Assembly (NCBI GenBank): GCA_018712425.1
Contig: DVHA01000228.1
Location: 1 to 7,760 of the forward strand
Direction of reading: 5' to 3'
Source of the DNA: Candidatus Faecivivens stercoravium
GTDB lineage: Bacteria > Bacillota > Clostridia > Oscillospirales > Ruminococcaceae
DNA length: 7,760 nt
Within the stretch, counting starts at the first letter, position 1. The number at the start of each line of letters is the position of its first letter. The notes under the pieces were generated by a model. It had not been told where the DNA came from. It made no database searches and saw only the letters and a list, made by a program, of their open reading frames with translations. Position numbers and translations under genes: made by a program. This document shows positions 1-6,445 of the stretch, one piece after another.

Positions 1-1
1 G

Positions 2-196
2 GAGGAGATCCTGGGGGAAGACCTCTCCGACCGGCCGCTGGTGGCGGACGACCGCCGGAAGATCTACCGGCTGCGGGAAGAACGCCTTTCCCTCTACACC
101 CGTTACGCCGACCGGATTGTCCGCAACCGCAAGAGCAAGGAAGGGACCGAGGCGGCGCTGGCGGAAGCGCTGGATGGCCTGATTAAAACGGAATAA
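2..196 (+). CDS. aroK: Shikimate kinase, C-terminal part (5' end outside window)
   Basis: The open frame enters from the left edge and stops at TAA 194-196, giving 64 residues. The visible part reads DRPLVADDRRKIYRLREER, then LSLYTRYADRIVRN. This matches the end of shikimate kinases: the Arg-Pro-Leu of the lid region, then a helix ending in ER-x-x-LY and an AD-x-x-V strand (E. coli AroK has RPLL, then ERNPLYEEIAD). The enzyme phosphorylates shikimate with ATP in the cytoplasmic chorismate pathway. The P-loop and substrate-binding residues lie outside the window, so activity cannot be judged. In Clostridia this domain may be free-standing or fused to shikimate dehydrogenase, and the window cannot separate the two. 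Codons are GC-rich, as in the recombinase gene. A terminator follows 12 bp after the stop, so this is the last gene of its operon. Confidence 0.75.
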   Translation, partial: EEILGEDLSDRPLVADDRRKIYRLREERLSLYTRYADRIVRNRKSKEGTEAALAEALDGLIKTE

Positions 197-208
197 ATTG
201 GATACAAT

Positions 209-269
209 CCTTCTGCGGGCTGTCTGGGGAGATTTCCCCGGATGGGGCGCAGAAGGTTTTTTATTTTTT
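209..269 (+). terminator. Rho-independent terminator after shikimate kinase
   Basis: A long hairpin has a perfect 9-bp outer stem, CCTTCTGCG (209-217) with CGCAGAAGG (248-256). An inner stem, TCTGGGGA with TTCCCCGGA, contains one G-T wobble. A T-rich tail follows directly (257-269). It lies just behind the stop codon at 196. The minus-strand side lacks a comparable T-tract, so it should work mainly in the plus direction. Confidence 0.85.
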
Positions 270-276
270 AATCATT

Positions 277-462
277 TTTTGGGTGCTGCGCACGCTTCGC
301 TGGAGAGTACAGCAGCCGTGGTCAGCTTCGGAAGTACGAAAAGCGGGTGCCTGCCAAGGAGCTCTGCTCCTCCCTTTATGTCTCGCGACGAATTACTTGT
401 AATTCGTCAGGTTTTGCAAAGCAAAACCTGAGCCCATTTAAAAAGGGCTGGACCCTAAACTT
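277..462 (-). repeat. Multi-hairpin intergenic repeat, left copy
   Basis: Read on the minus strand, this runs from AAGTTTAGG (462) to the GCGCAGCACCC-AAAA end (277). It matches 2940-3077 of the plus strand, so the two copies are inverted around the recombinase gene. The stretch 277-336 matches with about 4 mismatches in 60 bases. It contains several hairpins: 357-371 (AGGAGC/GCTCCT); 387-408 (9 bp GACGAATTA/TAATTCGTC, loop CTTG); 408-430 (10 bp CAGGTTTTGC/GCAAAACCTG, loop AAA); 431-449 (AGCCC/GGGCT plus TTT/AAA). The 387-430 pair of hairpins is absent from the right copy. No coding function is seen. It could be a dispersed palindromic repeat, the end of a mobile element, or a structured RNA. 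Confidence 0.8.
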
Positions 463-495
463 CTTTTGCCGAACGCCGTTCCCGCAAGACAGGGC

Positions 496-579
496 TCAGC
501 AGGCGGCAGGTTTCATCCCCGCGGGAATAAGCGTCCTGCAAATGGTAAATTTCGTCAGTCTTTCAATATTATCATCCAT
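496..579 (-). CDS. Possible 27-residue peptide downstream of consensus promoter
   Basis: A short minus-strand frame begins with ATG at 579, ends with TGA at 496-498, and begins MDDNIERLTKF. An AGGGA sequence lies 7 nt upstream of the ATG, and a perfect-consensus minus-strand promoter (628-600) lies about 20 bp before the start. I recognise no family. There is no obvious signal peptide or membrane segment. The case rests only on promoter, spacing and start codon, so it may equally be an untranslated leader of the repeat transcript. Confidence 0.2.
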   Translation of the reverse strand: MDDNIERLTKFTICRTLIPAGMKPAAC

Positions 580-596
580 CAAAAGTTCCCTATACT
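569..596 (+). promoter_or_regulatory. Candidate promoter of the recombinase gene
   Basis: TTATCA (569-574) and TATACT (591-596) lie 16 bp apart and point to the recombinase start at 687. The -35 match is only moderate. The site sits next to, and partly under, the initiation region of the stronger minus-strand promoter (600-628), so the two would compete. A small hairpin (CCGGG-TACG-CCCGG, 643-656) lies in the predicted leader. Self-regulation by the XRE domain is plausible, but no clear operator is visible. Confidence 0.35.
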
Positions 597-599
597 TCT

Positions 600-628
600 A
601 TTATACGTCCAAATTTTTGTTTTGTCAA
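600..628 (-). promoter_or_regulatory. Perfect sigma-A/sigma-70 consensus promoter, leftward
   Basis: On the minus strand TTGACA (628-623) is followed by exactly 17 bp and then TATAAT (605-600). Both hexamers are perfect consensus. It reads leftward, away from the recombinase, across the possible short peptide (579-496) and then through the left repeat in that repeat's own orientation. No conventional gene lies downstream on this strand before the shikimate kinase end, so the product is either a small peptide or a structured RNA. Confidence 0.65.
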
Positions 629-686
629 GTTGTTCGTTTCCGCCGGGTACGCCCGGGAGGTCCTTTGAGGGAGAAAGGGTTGTCGT

Positions 687-2642
687 ATGAAAAATCAGGA
701 AGGCATCGTCAGGCGGCAGATCGGCGAGCGGATCCACCAGCGCCGCCGGGAGCTGGGGCTGTCGGCCGAGGCGCTGGCGAGACGCCTCGGGGTCAGCAAA
801 TCGACCGTCGGCCGGTATGAGCAGAAGGGGGTGTCGCCCGAGCGGACGGGGCTTCTGATCTCCCTGTCGGAGGTGCTGGACACGAGCTTTGACTGGCTGG
901 TGGGCGGCGGCCCGGCGGAAGCGGGCAAATCGGTGACCGCCTACGCTCGGGAGCTGGACGAGCACATCCGCCGCGCCCTCACCCGCATCCGCCGCTCGGG
1001 CCTGGAGCGAGAACAGGAGGAGCTGTTCGTCGGGACGATGGGGTACTTTATCGACTATTTCGGCGTGCTGGCGGGGCATTACGGCAAGGCGGTGCGGGCA
1101 CTGGACGACCTCGAAAAGGACGCGGCCGTCCAGGCCCCCCTTTCCCGCTACCGGCTGGGGTCGGACGACCTGGGCGGGGAGCTCTACCGGCGGGAGATGC
1201 TGGGGCCGGTCGAGCGGCTTAAAGAGATGGCCGACTGCATCCTCCACCTCTACGGCGACACCGCCGGGCAGTACTATGCCGCCCTCGCCCGGGCCGCCGA
1301 CGGCGGGCGCCCCTTCGACCCGGAAAAAGGGAAGGGCTCGGTCCGGCAGAAGGGCCGCCGGTGGTACTACCGCTTCTACATGGCCGACGGGAGCGGGCGG
1401 ATGGTCCAGCGGGAGTTCGCCGGCGGGGAGACCCGGCTGGAGACCGAGGCGATGCTCCGCCGGGCGGTCAGCGACTACGAGCACGGCGGCATCCCTTCCA
1501 GCAGCGTGACCCTCGGGAAGCTTTTAGACCTTTGGGTCGAGGAGGAACTGCGGACCAGCAATAAGTCCAATGGCACCCTCTCCCTCTACCAGGGGGTCAT
1601 CAACCGGATCAAACAGCACCCTCTGAGCCGCCGCAAGCTCCGCTCGATCACCCCGGAGGACTTACAGGGGTATATCGACTACCTCTGCGCCTCCGGCAAG
1701 GAGACGCCGGACGGCCAGGAGCCTTTGAGCGTCGGCTATATCCGGGTCTACCAGGCGGTGCTCCAGAGCGCCTTCCGTTACGCTGTCTTCCCGGGGAAGC
1801 TGCTCACCTACAACCCGATGCAGTATGTCGCCCGGCGGGATAAGCCCGCCCAGCCGGCCCTCTTCGCCGGGGAGGATAAAAAGACCGAGACGATCACCCG
1901 GGAGCAGTTTAAAGCCCTCTGCGACGCCCTCGAAGGCCACCCGGTGCTGCTGCCGGTCCAGATCGCCTATTACACCGGCCTGCGGCTGGGGGAGGTCTGC
2001 GCCCTCACCTGGGAGGACGTCGACTTCGACGGGCATATGCTGACGGTGCGGCGGAGCATGCGCTACAACGGCGCCACCCACCGCACCGAACTGGGCACCA
2101 CCAAGCGGGCGAAAATCCGCTCGGTCGCCTTCGGCGAGACGCTGGATAAGATCCTCCGGGCGGCCAAAGCGGCCGACGGCGCGGCGGAGGAGGCGGGCGG
2201 GGAGCGGTACCGCAACTATTATAAACTGTTTATCGATAAAGGCAGGAGCCATTACGGCCTTTTCACGCTGGAAGCGGGAGAAACGCCGCTCGAAGGGTAT
2301 AACCTCCTCGACTTTGTCTGCAAGCGGGAGGACGGGAGCTTCACCGCCCCCGACCTCGTCGAGAAGACCTGCCGCAAGCTCTCCCGGGAGATCCCGGAAC
2401 TCCGCCGCTTCCACTTCCACATGCTCCGCCACACCTACACCAGCAACCTTTTAAGCAGCGGCGCTTCCCCGAAGGATGTCCAGGAGCTGCTCGGCCACTC
2501 GGACGTCTCGACGACGATGAACGTCTACGCCCATTCGAGCGAGGAGGCGAAGCTCTCGTCGGCCCGCCTTTTGGACGAACTGGATAAGGAGGATGGGCCG
2601 GAAAGCCCGAAGGGGGAGCCGGAAAAGAAGGAGGAGGGGTGA
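687..2642 (+). CDS. XRE helix-turn-helix / tyrosine recombinase fusion
   Basis: This is a complete 651-residue site-specific recombinase of the Tn916-integrase type. Residues about 12-72 form an XRE/Cro-like helix-turn-helix domain (RRELGLSAEALARRLGVSKS, then VGRYE). Residues about 75-210 are mostly helical and unrecognised. Residues about 215-268 (GKGSVRQKGRRWYYRFYMAD) resemble the arm-binding domain of Tn916-like integrases, and about 275-370 the SAM-like core-binding domain. The catalytic set is intact by pattern: R433 (YYTGLRLGE), K473 (TTKRAKIRS), H578-x-x-R581 (HMLRHTY), H604 (LGHSDVS) and nucleophile Y614 (MNVYAH). Usual Tn916-type integrases are near 400 residues, so the extra length is the N-terminal regulator part. 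The ATG at 687 has AAAGGG 7 nt upstream, and the XRE domain begins within a few residues of it. No excisionase or cargo gene is adjacent. Inverted repeats flank the gene. Confidence 0.92.
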   Translation: MKNQEGIVRRQIGERIHQRRRELGLSAEALARRLGVSKSTVGRYEQKGVSPERTGLLISLSEVLDTSFDWLVGGGPAEAGKSVTAYARELDEHIRRALTRIRRSGLEREQEELFVGTMGYFIDYFGVLAGHYGKAVRALDDLEKDAAVQAPLSRYRLGSDDLGGELYRREMLGPVERLKEMADCILHLYGDTAGQYYAALARAADGGRPFDPEKGKGSVRQKGRRWYYRFYMADGSGRMVQREFAGGETRLETEAMLRRAVSDYEHGGIPSSSVTLGKLLDLWVEEELRTSNKSNGTLSLYQGVINRIKQHPLSRRKLRSITPEDLQGYIDYLCASGKETPDGQEPLSVGYIRVYQAVLQSAFRYAVFPGKLLTYNPMQYVARRDKPAQPALFAGEDKKTETITREQFKALCDALEGHPVLLPVQIAYYTGLRLGEVCALTWEDVDFDGHMLTVRRSMRYNGATHRTELGTTKRAKIRSVAFGETLDKILRAAKAADGAAEEAGGERYRNYYKLFIDKGRSHYGLFTLEAGETPLEGYNLLDFVCKREDGSFTAPDLVEKTCRKLSREIPELRRFHFHMLRHTYTSNLLSSGASPKDVQELLGHSDVSTTMNVYAHSSEEAKLSSARLLDELDKEDGPESPKGEPEKKEEG

Positions 2643-2939
2643 ACGGGGATGCTACCCGCCGATGCAAAAAAGAAACCGCTGGAAATACAGGAAATCGTCG
2701 GAAAGTAACCAAAATCCTGCCAAAAATCGCCATTTTGCACCAGGTTAAGGGAAGAAACAAGGGAATTCGCATGAAAAATGAACCAGTTTGAAATGTTTTC
2801 CTTCCCTTAACCCAGAAATCCCCTTTCCGACGGCCAAAAAATGGTTTCCGGCCCTGCAAAAACGCCTTTGCCAAAACACGCGGATCAAACGTCAAAATCG
2901 GCGCTGTTTCTGAAGTCACCCAGCAACGTGCGGCATCAT
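2643..2939. other. Non-coding spacer between recombinase and right repeat
   Basis: Apart from the inverted repeat at 2743-2812, I see no gene, convincing promoter or terminator here. Minus-strand open frames through this stretch run on into the antisense of the recombinase gene and are shadows. Its AT-richer composition differs from the recombinase gene beside it. Confidence 0.5.
2743..2812. repeat. 12-bp perfect inverted repeat behind the recombinase gene
   Basis: GGTTAAGGGAAG (2743-2754) and CTTCCCTTAACC (2801-2812) are exact reverse complements separated by 46 bp, and the similarity continues inward as AAA/TTT after one mismatch. No T-tract follows, so it does not look like a terminator. 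It lies about 100 bp after the recombinase stop. It could be a protein-binding or recombination site, or a stem that protects the mRNA 3' end. Confidence 0.4.
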
Positions 2940-3077
2940 AAGTTTAGGATCGACCCCTTTTTAAAGGGGTCGCGAGCATCCAAGGAGCAGAGCTCCTTGG
3001 CAGGCACTCACCTTCCGTACTTCCGAAGCTGTCCACAGCTGCTGCACTTTCCAGCGAAGCGTGCGCAGCACCCAAAA
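2940..3077 (+). repeat. Multi-hairpin intergenic repeat, right copy
   Basis: This is the inverted counterpart of 277-462. It begins AAGTTTAGG and ends CAGCACCC-AAAA. Two strong palindromes are visible: 2951-2972 (CGACCCCTTT/AAAGGGGTCG, 10 bp) and 2980-3000 (CCAAGGAGC/GCTCCTTGG, 9 bp, loop AGA). In the left copy the first hairpin has a different stem sequence (AGCCC/GGGCT), yet it still pairs, which suggests that the fold is conserved. The copy ends about 24 bp short of the terminator of the minus-strand surface gene, mirroring the left copy, which also abuts a terminator. Confidence 0.8.
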
Positions 3078-3100
3078 CATACTCAAAAAAGACTTTTTCG

Positions 3101-3141
3101 ACAAACTGAAAATCCCCGCCTCCATTTCGGAAGCGGGGATT
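3101..3141 (-). terminator. Rho-independent terminator of the minus-strand surface gene
   Basis: On the minus strand AATCCCCGCTTCC and GGAGGCGGGGATT (3141-3111) form a 13-bp stem with one wobble pair and a GAAAT loop, followed by TTTTCAGTTT. It begins 47 bp past the stop codon at 3189. On the plus strand no T-tract follows the hairpin directly, so it acts mainly for the leftward gene. Confidence 0.8.
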
Positions 3142-3188
3142 CCCTCCATCGGTTTAACGGTTTATGAAAGCATGCGGGTCACAGAAAA

Positions 3189-6080
3189 TCAGTCGATCAG
3201 GGCGCCGTTCGCGTCGACCTTGTAGCCGTCGGGGGTGGTGGTGTTCGCGAGCATCTGGCCCAGCGCGTTGGACTCCTTGGAGAAGTAGTACCAGACGCCG
3301 TTTACCTGGCACCAGCCGGTGACCATCCGGCCGGAGGCGGTCATGTAGTACCAGCTGCCGTCGACCTTTTCCCAGCCGGTCTTCATGGCGTTGTCGCCCT
3401 TGAAGTAGTACCAGTTGCCGTCAACCTTGGCCCAGCCGATGGCCGCGCCGCAGTTGGCGTTGAACCAGTACCATTTGCCGTTCTCTTTCATCCATTCGGA
3501 CTGCTTGGCAGTGCCGTCTTCATTGAAATAGAACCAGGTTTTGCCGATCTTCTCCCAGCCGTCGTTTAAGTAGCCCTCTTCGGTGCCGTACTGCCATTTG
3601 CCGTCCTCGTTCTTGCTCCATCCCTGGATGACGTTCGAGAAGTCGATGGCGCTTTCAACATTTTCGAGCGCTTCGGTGATGTCGGACTTCAGGATCTGGT
3701 CCTTGTCGCCGGTGGCGGCGGAGTAGCTGCCGTTGACCGACTGGCTCAGCTTGGAAGTCGAGTAGTTGCCGTTAAAGAGGTCGATGATCCGGTCGCAGGC
3801 GTCGATCGCGCCCTGCAGGGCGTTTGCCTGGGCCGCGTTGTAACGGTCCTGGTCCTCCCGCAGGTCCTTCAGCGCCTTTTCAGCGGAAGCCTTCGCGTCC
3901 TTCACCTGGTTAATTTCGCCTCTGGTGACGACCGTCTGGTTCTTCTGGAAGCCCATCAGGGTGACGGTCTCTTTGGCGATGGAAGCGGCGTTTTTGCTCG
4001 CCTGGTCGCCCGCTTTGCCGGCGGAGACGCTGCCGTCGATGAAGGAGAAGATCTTCTCACGGTTTGCCCACATCGAGTCGGTGTAGTCGGTCTCGACGGT
4101 ATCGGCCATCCGGTCTGCCTGCTCCTCGGCCGCGAGGATGGTGGAGCCGTAGGCGTCCTCGGTGGGGGCCAGGGCGTCAATCGCTTCGGTCAGGCTTTCG
4201 GCCATCAGGTCGAGGGCGGACTGGTAGCGGTTGTTCGCGTAGACGTTGTAGGCGAGGTCGTAGACGTTGTAGAACCAGAAGTACTCTTCGGTGACATCCT
4301 GAATCGCGGTGCTGACGCCGGCGTTTTTGCCGGAGACACTGCCCTTGAAGTCGTCCTTCGGGAAGAGGGCCCAGGCGTAGGAGTAGTCGCTGTTTACCCG
4401 GTGGCCGTCGAGAATGCCGTTTGCGTCCTGGCCGGCGTAAACCTCGCCGATCTTCGCCCAGTCGGCGTTGAAGTAGGCCGAATCGATCGCGGAAGCGAGG
4501 CCGGACTTATCGGCCTTTTCGGAAGAGGCGGCGTAGGTGGAGGAGTAGGAGGTGACGAAGTTGTAGAGGGCTTCTTCGGCCATCGACAGCTCAATCGCCG
4601 AACCGGCGTCCTCATAGTCGCCCACGAGGTCTTCCACCCGGCGGGTGTAGTGCTTGTAGGCGGCGGAAGAGCGGAACTCTTCCTCGGTGGGGGCTTCGGC
4701 CAGGGCGGCCAGCAGCTCGCCCCAGTCGCCCTGTTCCACCGGCTTGACGTCGACAAAGCCGTCGCCGACGTACTTGTCGTACTGCTGCATCAGGTAGATC
4801 AGCTCAGAGGTCTGCACATCCTCCGCGGCGCCCTTCGGGGCCAGCTCGAGGATGTCCTCGACCAGCTGGTCGAAGTTGTAGAGGTTGACGCTGCCGCCGA
4901 AGGTGATTTCCCAGCCGCCTTCGACCGGCTTGACGTCGGCGATGATCGACGCGTCGCGGTAGGTGTAGGCGTAGTTTTCCAGCAGCTTCTCCGCCCAGTC
5001 GACCAGGTGGTCCTCGGAGGCGTCGGCGATGCCGAGGGTATCGAGGAAGTCGTACCAGGTGTAGAGGACATCCTGCCGGACCGAACGGTAGTTATAGCCG
5101 GTCTCGGGGTTGATGGAGCCGGAACCGGGGTTGCCGGAGGCGTCGTCGAGGATCTCGGCGAGGGTCTCATCCGCCCAGCCCTTCGCAAACCGCTCGGGGG
5201 AGACGGAGCTGGGGAAGGTGGAATCGTAGAAGTAGTCGTAGAGGTAGACGACCCCGTTTTCGACCTTTTCTTCCAGGACGGCGTCCACGTCCTCAATGTC
5301 GACGGTATTCAGGGTGTCGTAGCCGCGGTCGGTGAAGACGACGTTTGCGTCATAAGCGTCTTTCTGGGCGACCTTGACGGTGTTGGCGGGGATATTGTGG
5401 AGGTTGGTCTCCTGGGTGTCGCCGATGAAGTAGAAGGGGGTGGAAGAGGAGACATAGCGCGCTAAAATCTCATCTTCGGTGAAGACCTGGCGGGAATCGG
5501 TGACCTTCACGTCGGAGTAGAAGCTGCCCTCGGCGGCGATTTTGGTGTAGCCGGTCTGGACCATGCTGTTCCAGGTGGATTCCGGGAAGATGAAGGTCTT
5601 GCCGGTGGCGTCCTCGGTGACGAGCTGGAATTTGCCGACGCCGTCGACGTCTACGACGCCATCCGCGCCGCAGGTATAGGTAATATACCCGTTTTTGTCG
5701 GCGAACTGCGCGATATCGGCGAAATAGATGCCGTCGCCCTCTTTGAGGACGGTGACGGCGTTTTTAACGGCGGCGGAAGACATGCCGTCGTAGATCGCCT
5801 GGGTGGTGTAGAGCTTTTCACCCTTCGCGACGACGTCGTCCTGTTTGTACTCGACCGGCGCCCAGGTCTCGCGGGCGACGTTCACGGCGGTCGCGGCGAC
5901 CTCCTTGGTGGACCAGTGAATGGTGCCGGCAGGGAGATAGGACTCATAATAAGCGCCGTCGCCGGAGCCGGTGTGGGTAGAGCCGCCGGTGATGACGGTA
6001 GCGGCGTTCGCAATCGTGGAGCCGAAGACCGAGAAAGCGGTGGTGCCGGCGAGAGCGAGTGCAAGGATACGGTTTCTCAT
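3189..6080 (-). CDS. Large secreted protein with C-terminal cell-wall-binding repeats
   Basis: This encodes 963 residues. The start is ATG at 6080 with GGAGGA (6096-6091) 10 nt upstream; an upstream in-frame TTG at 6116 would put the ribosome site inside the gene. Residues 1-26 are a Sec signal peptide (MRNRILALALAGTTAFSVFG) with an ANA-A cleavage site. The body (about 27-815) is acidic and rich in Tyr, Ala and Asp, and I recognise no catalytic domain in it. A stretch at about 700-790 looks helical (KDAKASAEKALKDLREDQDR). Residues 820-963 carry about six cell-wall-binding repeats (for example GWAKVDGNWYYF and GWEKVDGSWYYM) and the typical DGYKVDANGA ending. The protein is therefore probably exported and held non-covalently on the cell wall; its function is unknown. 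It is paralogous to the divergent gene at 6644. Codons are GC-rich, like those of the recombinase. Confidence 0.9.
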   Translation of the reverse strand: MRNRILALALAGTTAFSVFGSTIANAATVITGGSTHTGSGDGAYYESYLPAGTIHWSTKEVAATAVNVARETWAPVEYKQDDVVAKGEKLYTTQAIYDGMSSAAVKNAVTVLKEGDGIYFADIAQFADKNGYITYTCGADGVVDVDGVGKFQLVTEDATGKTFIFPESTWNSMVQTGYTKIAAEGSFYSDVKVTDSRQVFTEDEILARYVSSSTPFYFIGDTQETNLHNIPANTVKVAQKDAYDANVVFTDRGYDTLNTVDIEDVDAVLEEKVENGVVYLYDYFYDSTFPSSVSPERFAKGWADETLAEILDDASGNPGSGSINPETGYNYRSVRQDVLYTWYDFLDTLGIADASEDHLVDWAEKLLENYAYTYRDASIIADVKPVEGGWEITFGGSVNLYNFDQLVEDILELAPKGAAEDVQTSELIYLMQQYDKYVGDGFVDVKPVEQGDWGELLAALAEAPTEEEFRSSAAYKHYTRRVEDLVGDYEDAGSAIELSMAEEALYNFVTSYSSTYAASSEKADKSGLASAIDSAYFNADWAKIGEVYAGQDANGILDGHRVNSDYSYAWALFPKDDFKGSVSGKNAGVSTAIQDVTEEYFWFYNVYDLAYNVYANNRYQSALDLMAESLTEAIDALAPTEDAYGSTILAAEEQADRMADTVETDYTDSMWANREKIFSFIDGSVSAGKAGDQASKNAASIAKETVTLMGFQKNQTVVTRGEINQVKDAKASAEKALKDLREDQDRYNAAQANALQGAIDACDRIIDLFNGNYSTSKLSQSVNGSYSAATGDKDQILKSDITEALENVESAIDFSNVIQGWSKNEDGKWQYGTEEGYLNDGWEKIGKTWFYFNEDGTAKQSEWMKENGKWYWFNANCGAAIGWAKVDGNWYYFKGDNAMKTGWEKVDGSWYYMTASGRMVTGWCQVNGVWYYFSKESNALGQMLANTTTPDGYKVDANGALID
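3192..3623 (-). repeat. Choline/cell-wall-binding repeat array in the surface protein
   Basis: Codons 820-963 encode about six repeats of some 20 residues, each opening with GW (or EW) and carrying a W-Y-Y/F-F core: GWSKNEDGKW, GWEKIGKTWFYF, EWMKENGKWYWF, GWAKVDGNWYYF, GWEKVDGSWYYM and GWCQVNGVWYYF. These match the CW_binding_1 (choline/glucan-binding) family, which attaches secreted proteins to cell-wall polymers. At the DNA level the recurring CCAGTACCA-like motif is visible on the plus strand. Confidence 0.88.
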
Positions 6081-6090
6081 CTGTTTGTTT

Positions 6091-6109
6091 TCCTCCAAAA
6101 ATAGATTTG
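6091..6109 (-). repeat. 19-bp inverted repeat, left arm (over RBS of minus gene)
   Basis: On the minus strand this reads CAAATCTATTTTTGGAGGA, identical to 6614-6632 on the plus strand. It includes the GGAGGA ribosome binding site and 13 bases upstream of it. The identity stops abruptly at both ends. The two arms enclose 504 bp (6110-6613). Confidence 0.8.
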
Positions 6110-6229
6110 GGCACAATGACGGAAGAAAATGGGGCGGTTACTGGGTTTTGGCGGGATTCAGGCTGTTCCGTACCCTTGCGGCGTCCCTTAAAGGGTCATG
6201 ATGCGGGGCGAGTTGCGGGAGATACTGCC

Positions 6230-6258
6230 AGTATAATTTGAAAAAGCTATTGCAAAAA
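6230..6258 (-). promoter_or_regulatory. Candidate promoter of the minus-strand surface gene
   Basis: A TATACT -10 (6235-6230 on the minus strand) would start RNA near 6223 and give a leader of about 140 nt, close to the leader length of the divergent paralogue. The -35 is poor: TTTTTG at 17 bp or TTTGCA at 15 bp. It overlaps the TTGCAA of a rightward promoter. A weak -35 may mean an activator is needed. A second weak option is TATGAT at 6279-6274. Confidence 0.3.
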
Positions 6259-6278
6259 TGCCCCAGATGTGCTATCAT
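6250..6278 (+). promoter_or_regulatory. Candidate promoter of a small RNA or peptide unit
   Basis: TTGCAA (6250-6255) and TATCAT (6273-6278) are separated by exactly 17 bp and read rightward. The predicted start near 6285 lies about 200 nt before a strong terminator (6446-6489), making a small self-contained unit. The TTGCAA is a palindrome shared with the leftward promoter region. Confidence 0.45.
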
Positions 6279-6334
6279 ATAGCTATAAAAAGGGAATTTA
6301 ACCACAAGATGGTGGGCTGGCCGGGGGGATGAAG

Positions 6335-6400
6335 ATGCCCCGAACTATACTAAGTGTCAGGAAAAAGGCCATCTGTTGCATCAAAAAATGCGATTTGTAA
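6335..6400 (+). CDS. Possible 21-residue cationic peptide inside the small unit
   Basis: ATG at 6335 lies 6 nt after a GGGGGG run and runs to TAA at 6398-6400. The product begins MPRTILSVRKKAICC and ends IKKCDL; it is basic with three cysteines. An in-frame ATG at 6329 abuts the G-run and is less likely to be used. No family is recognised and the frame is short enough to occur by chance. Confidence 0.2.
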   Translation: MPRTILSVRKKAICCIKKCDL

Positions 6401-6445
6401 ATTGTTTCTGAAAAAAGTTTTTAAGGCCGGGCGCCAGATAAAAAA

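Noticed and set aside
387..449. Row of short palindromes suggesting a CRISPR array
   Set aside because: The hairpins differ in sequence and there are no equal-length spacers between identical repeats.
277..462. Integron attC-like folded recombination site
   Set aside because: Although it is palindromic and close to a tyrosine recombinase, I did not find the paired RYYYAAC and GTTRRRY core sites expected of attC.
198..820. Plus-strand frames through the terminator and the left repeat
   Set aside because: They pass through a terminator and several hairpins, overlap one another and the recombinase start, and encode nothing recognisable.
579..1484. 301-codon minus-strand open frame opposite the recombinase
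   Set aside because: It runs antisense over the XRE and linker region of a well-supported gene, in GC-rich DNA where antisense frames stay open, and shows no recognisable domain.
2341..2919. 192-codon minus-strand frame across the recombinase end and the spacer
   Set aside because: More than half is antisense to the recombinase gene, with proline/serine-rich shadow composition and no family resemblance.
270..3100. Target-site duplication around the repeat-bounded interval
   Set aside because: Both outer flanks are T/A-rich, but I found no matching direct repeat beyond low-complexity runs. No tRNA-type attachment site is visible either.
4401..5465. 354-codon plus-strand open frame opposite the surface gene
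   Set aside because: Its product is a low-complexity Val/Gly/Asp-rich shadow of the minus-strand gene, and it has no ribosome site.
6081..6116. Extension of the minus-strand surface gene to an upstream TTG
   Set aside because: It would place the GGAGGA ribosome site within the coding sequence and put twelve residues before a textbook signal peptide.
6320..6375. SRP RNA or 6S RNA in the small transcription unit
   Set aside because: The SRP domain IV signature with GGAAG and AGCAG is absent, and no long 6S-like double-stranded rod could be traced.
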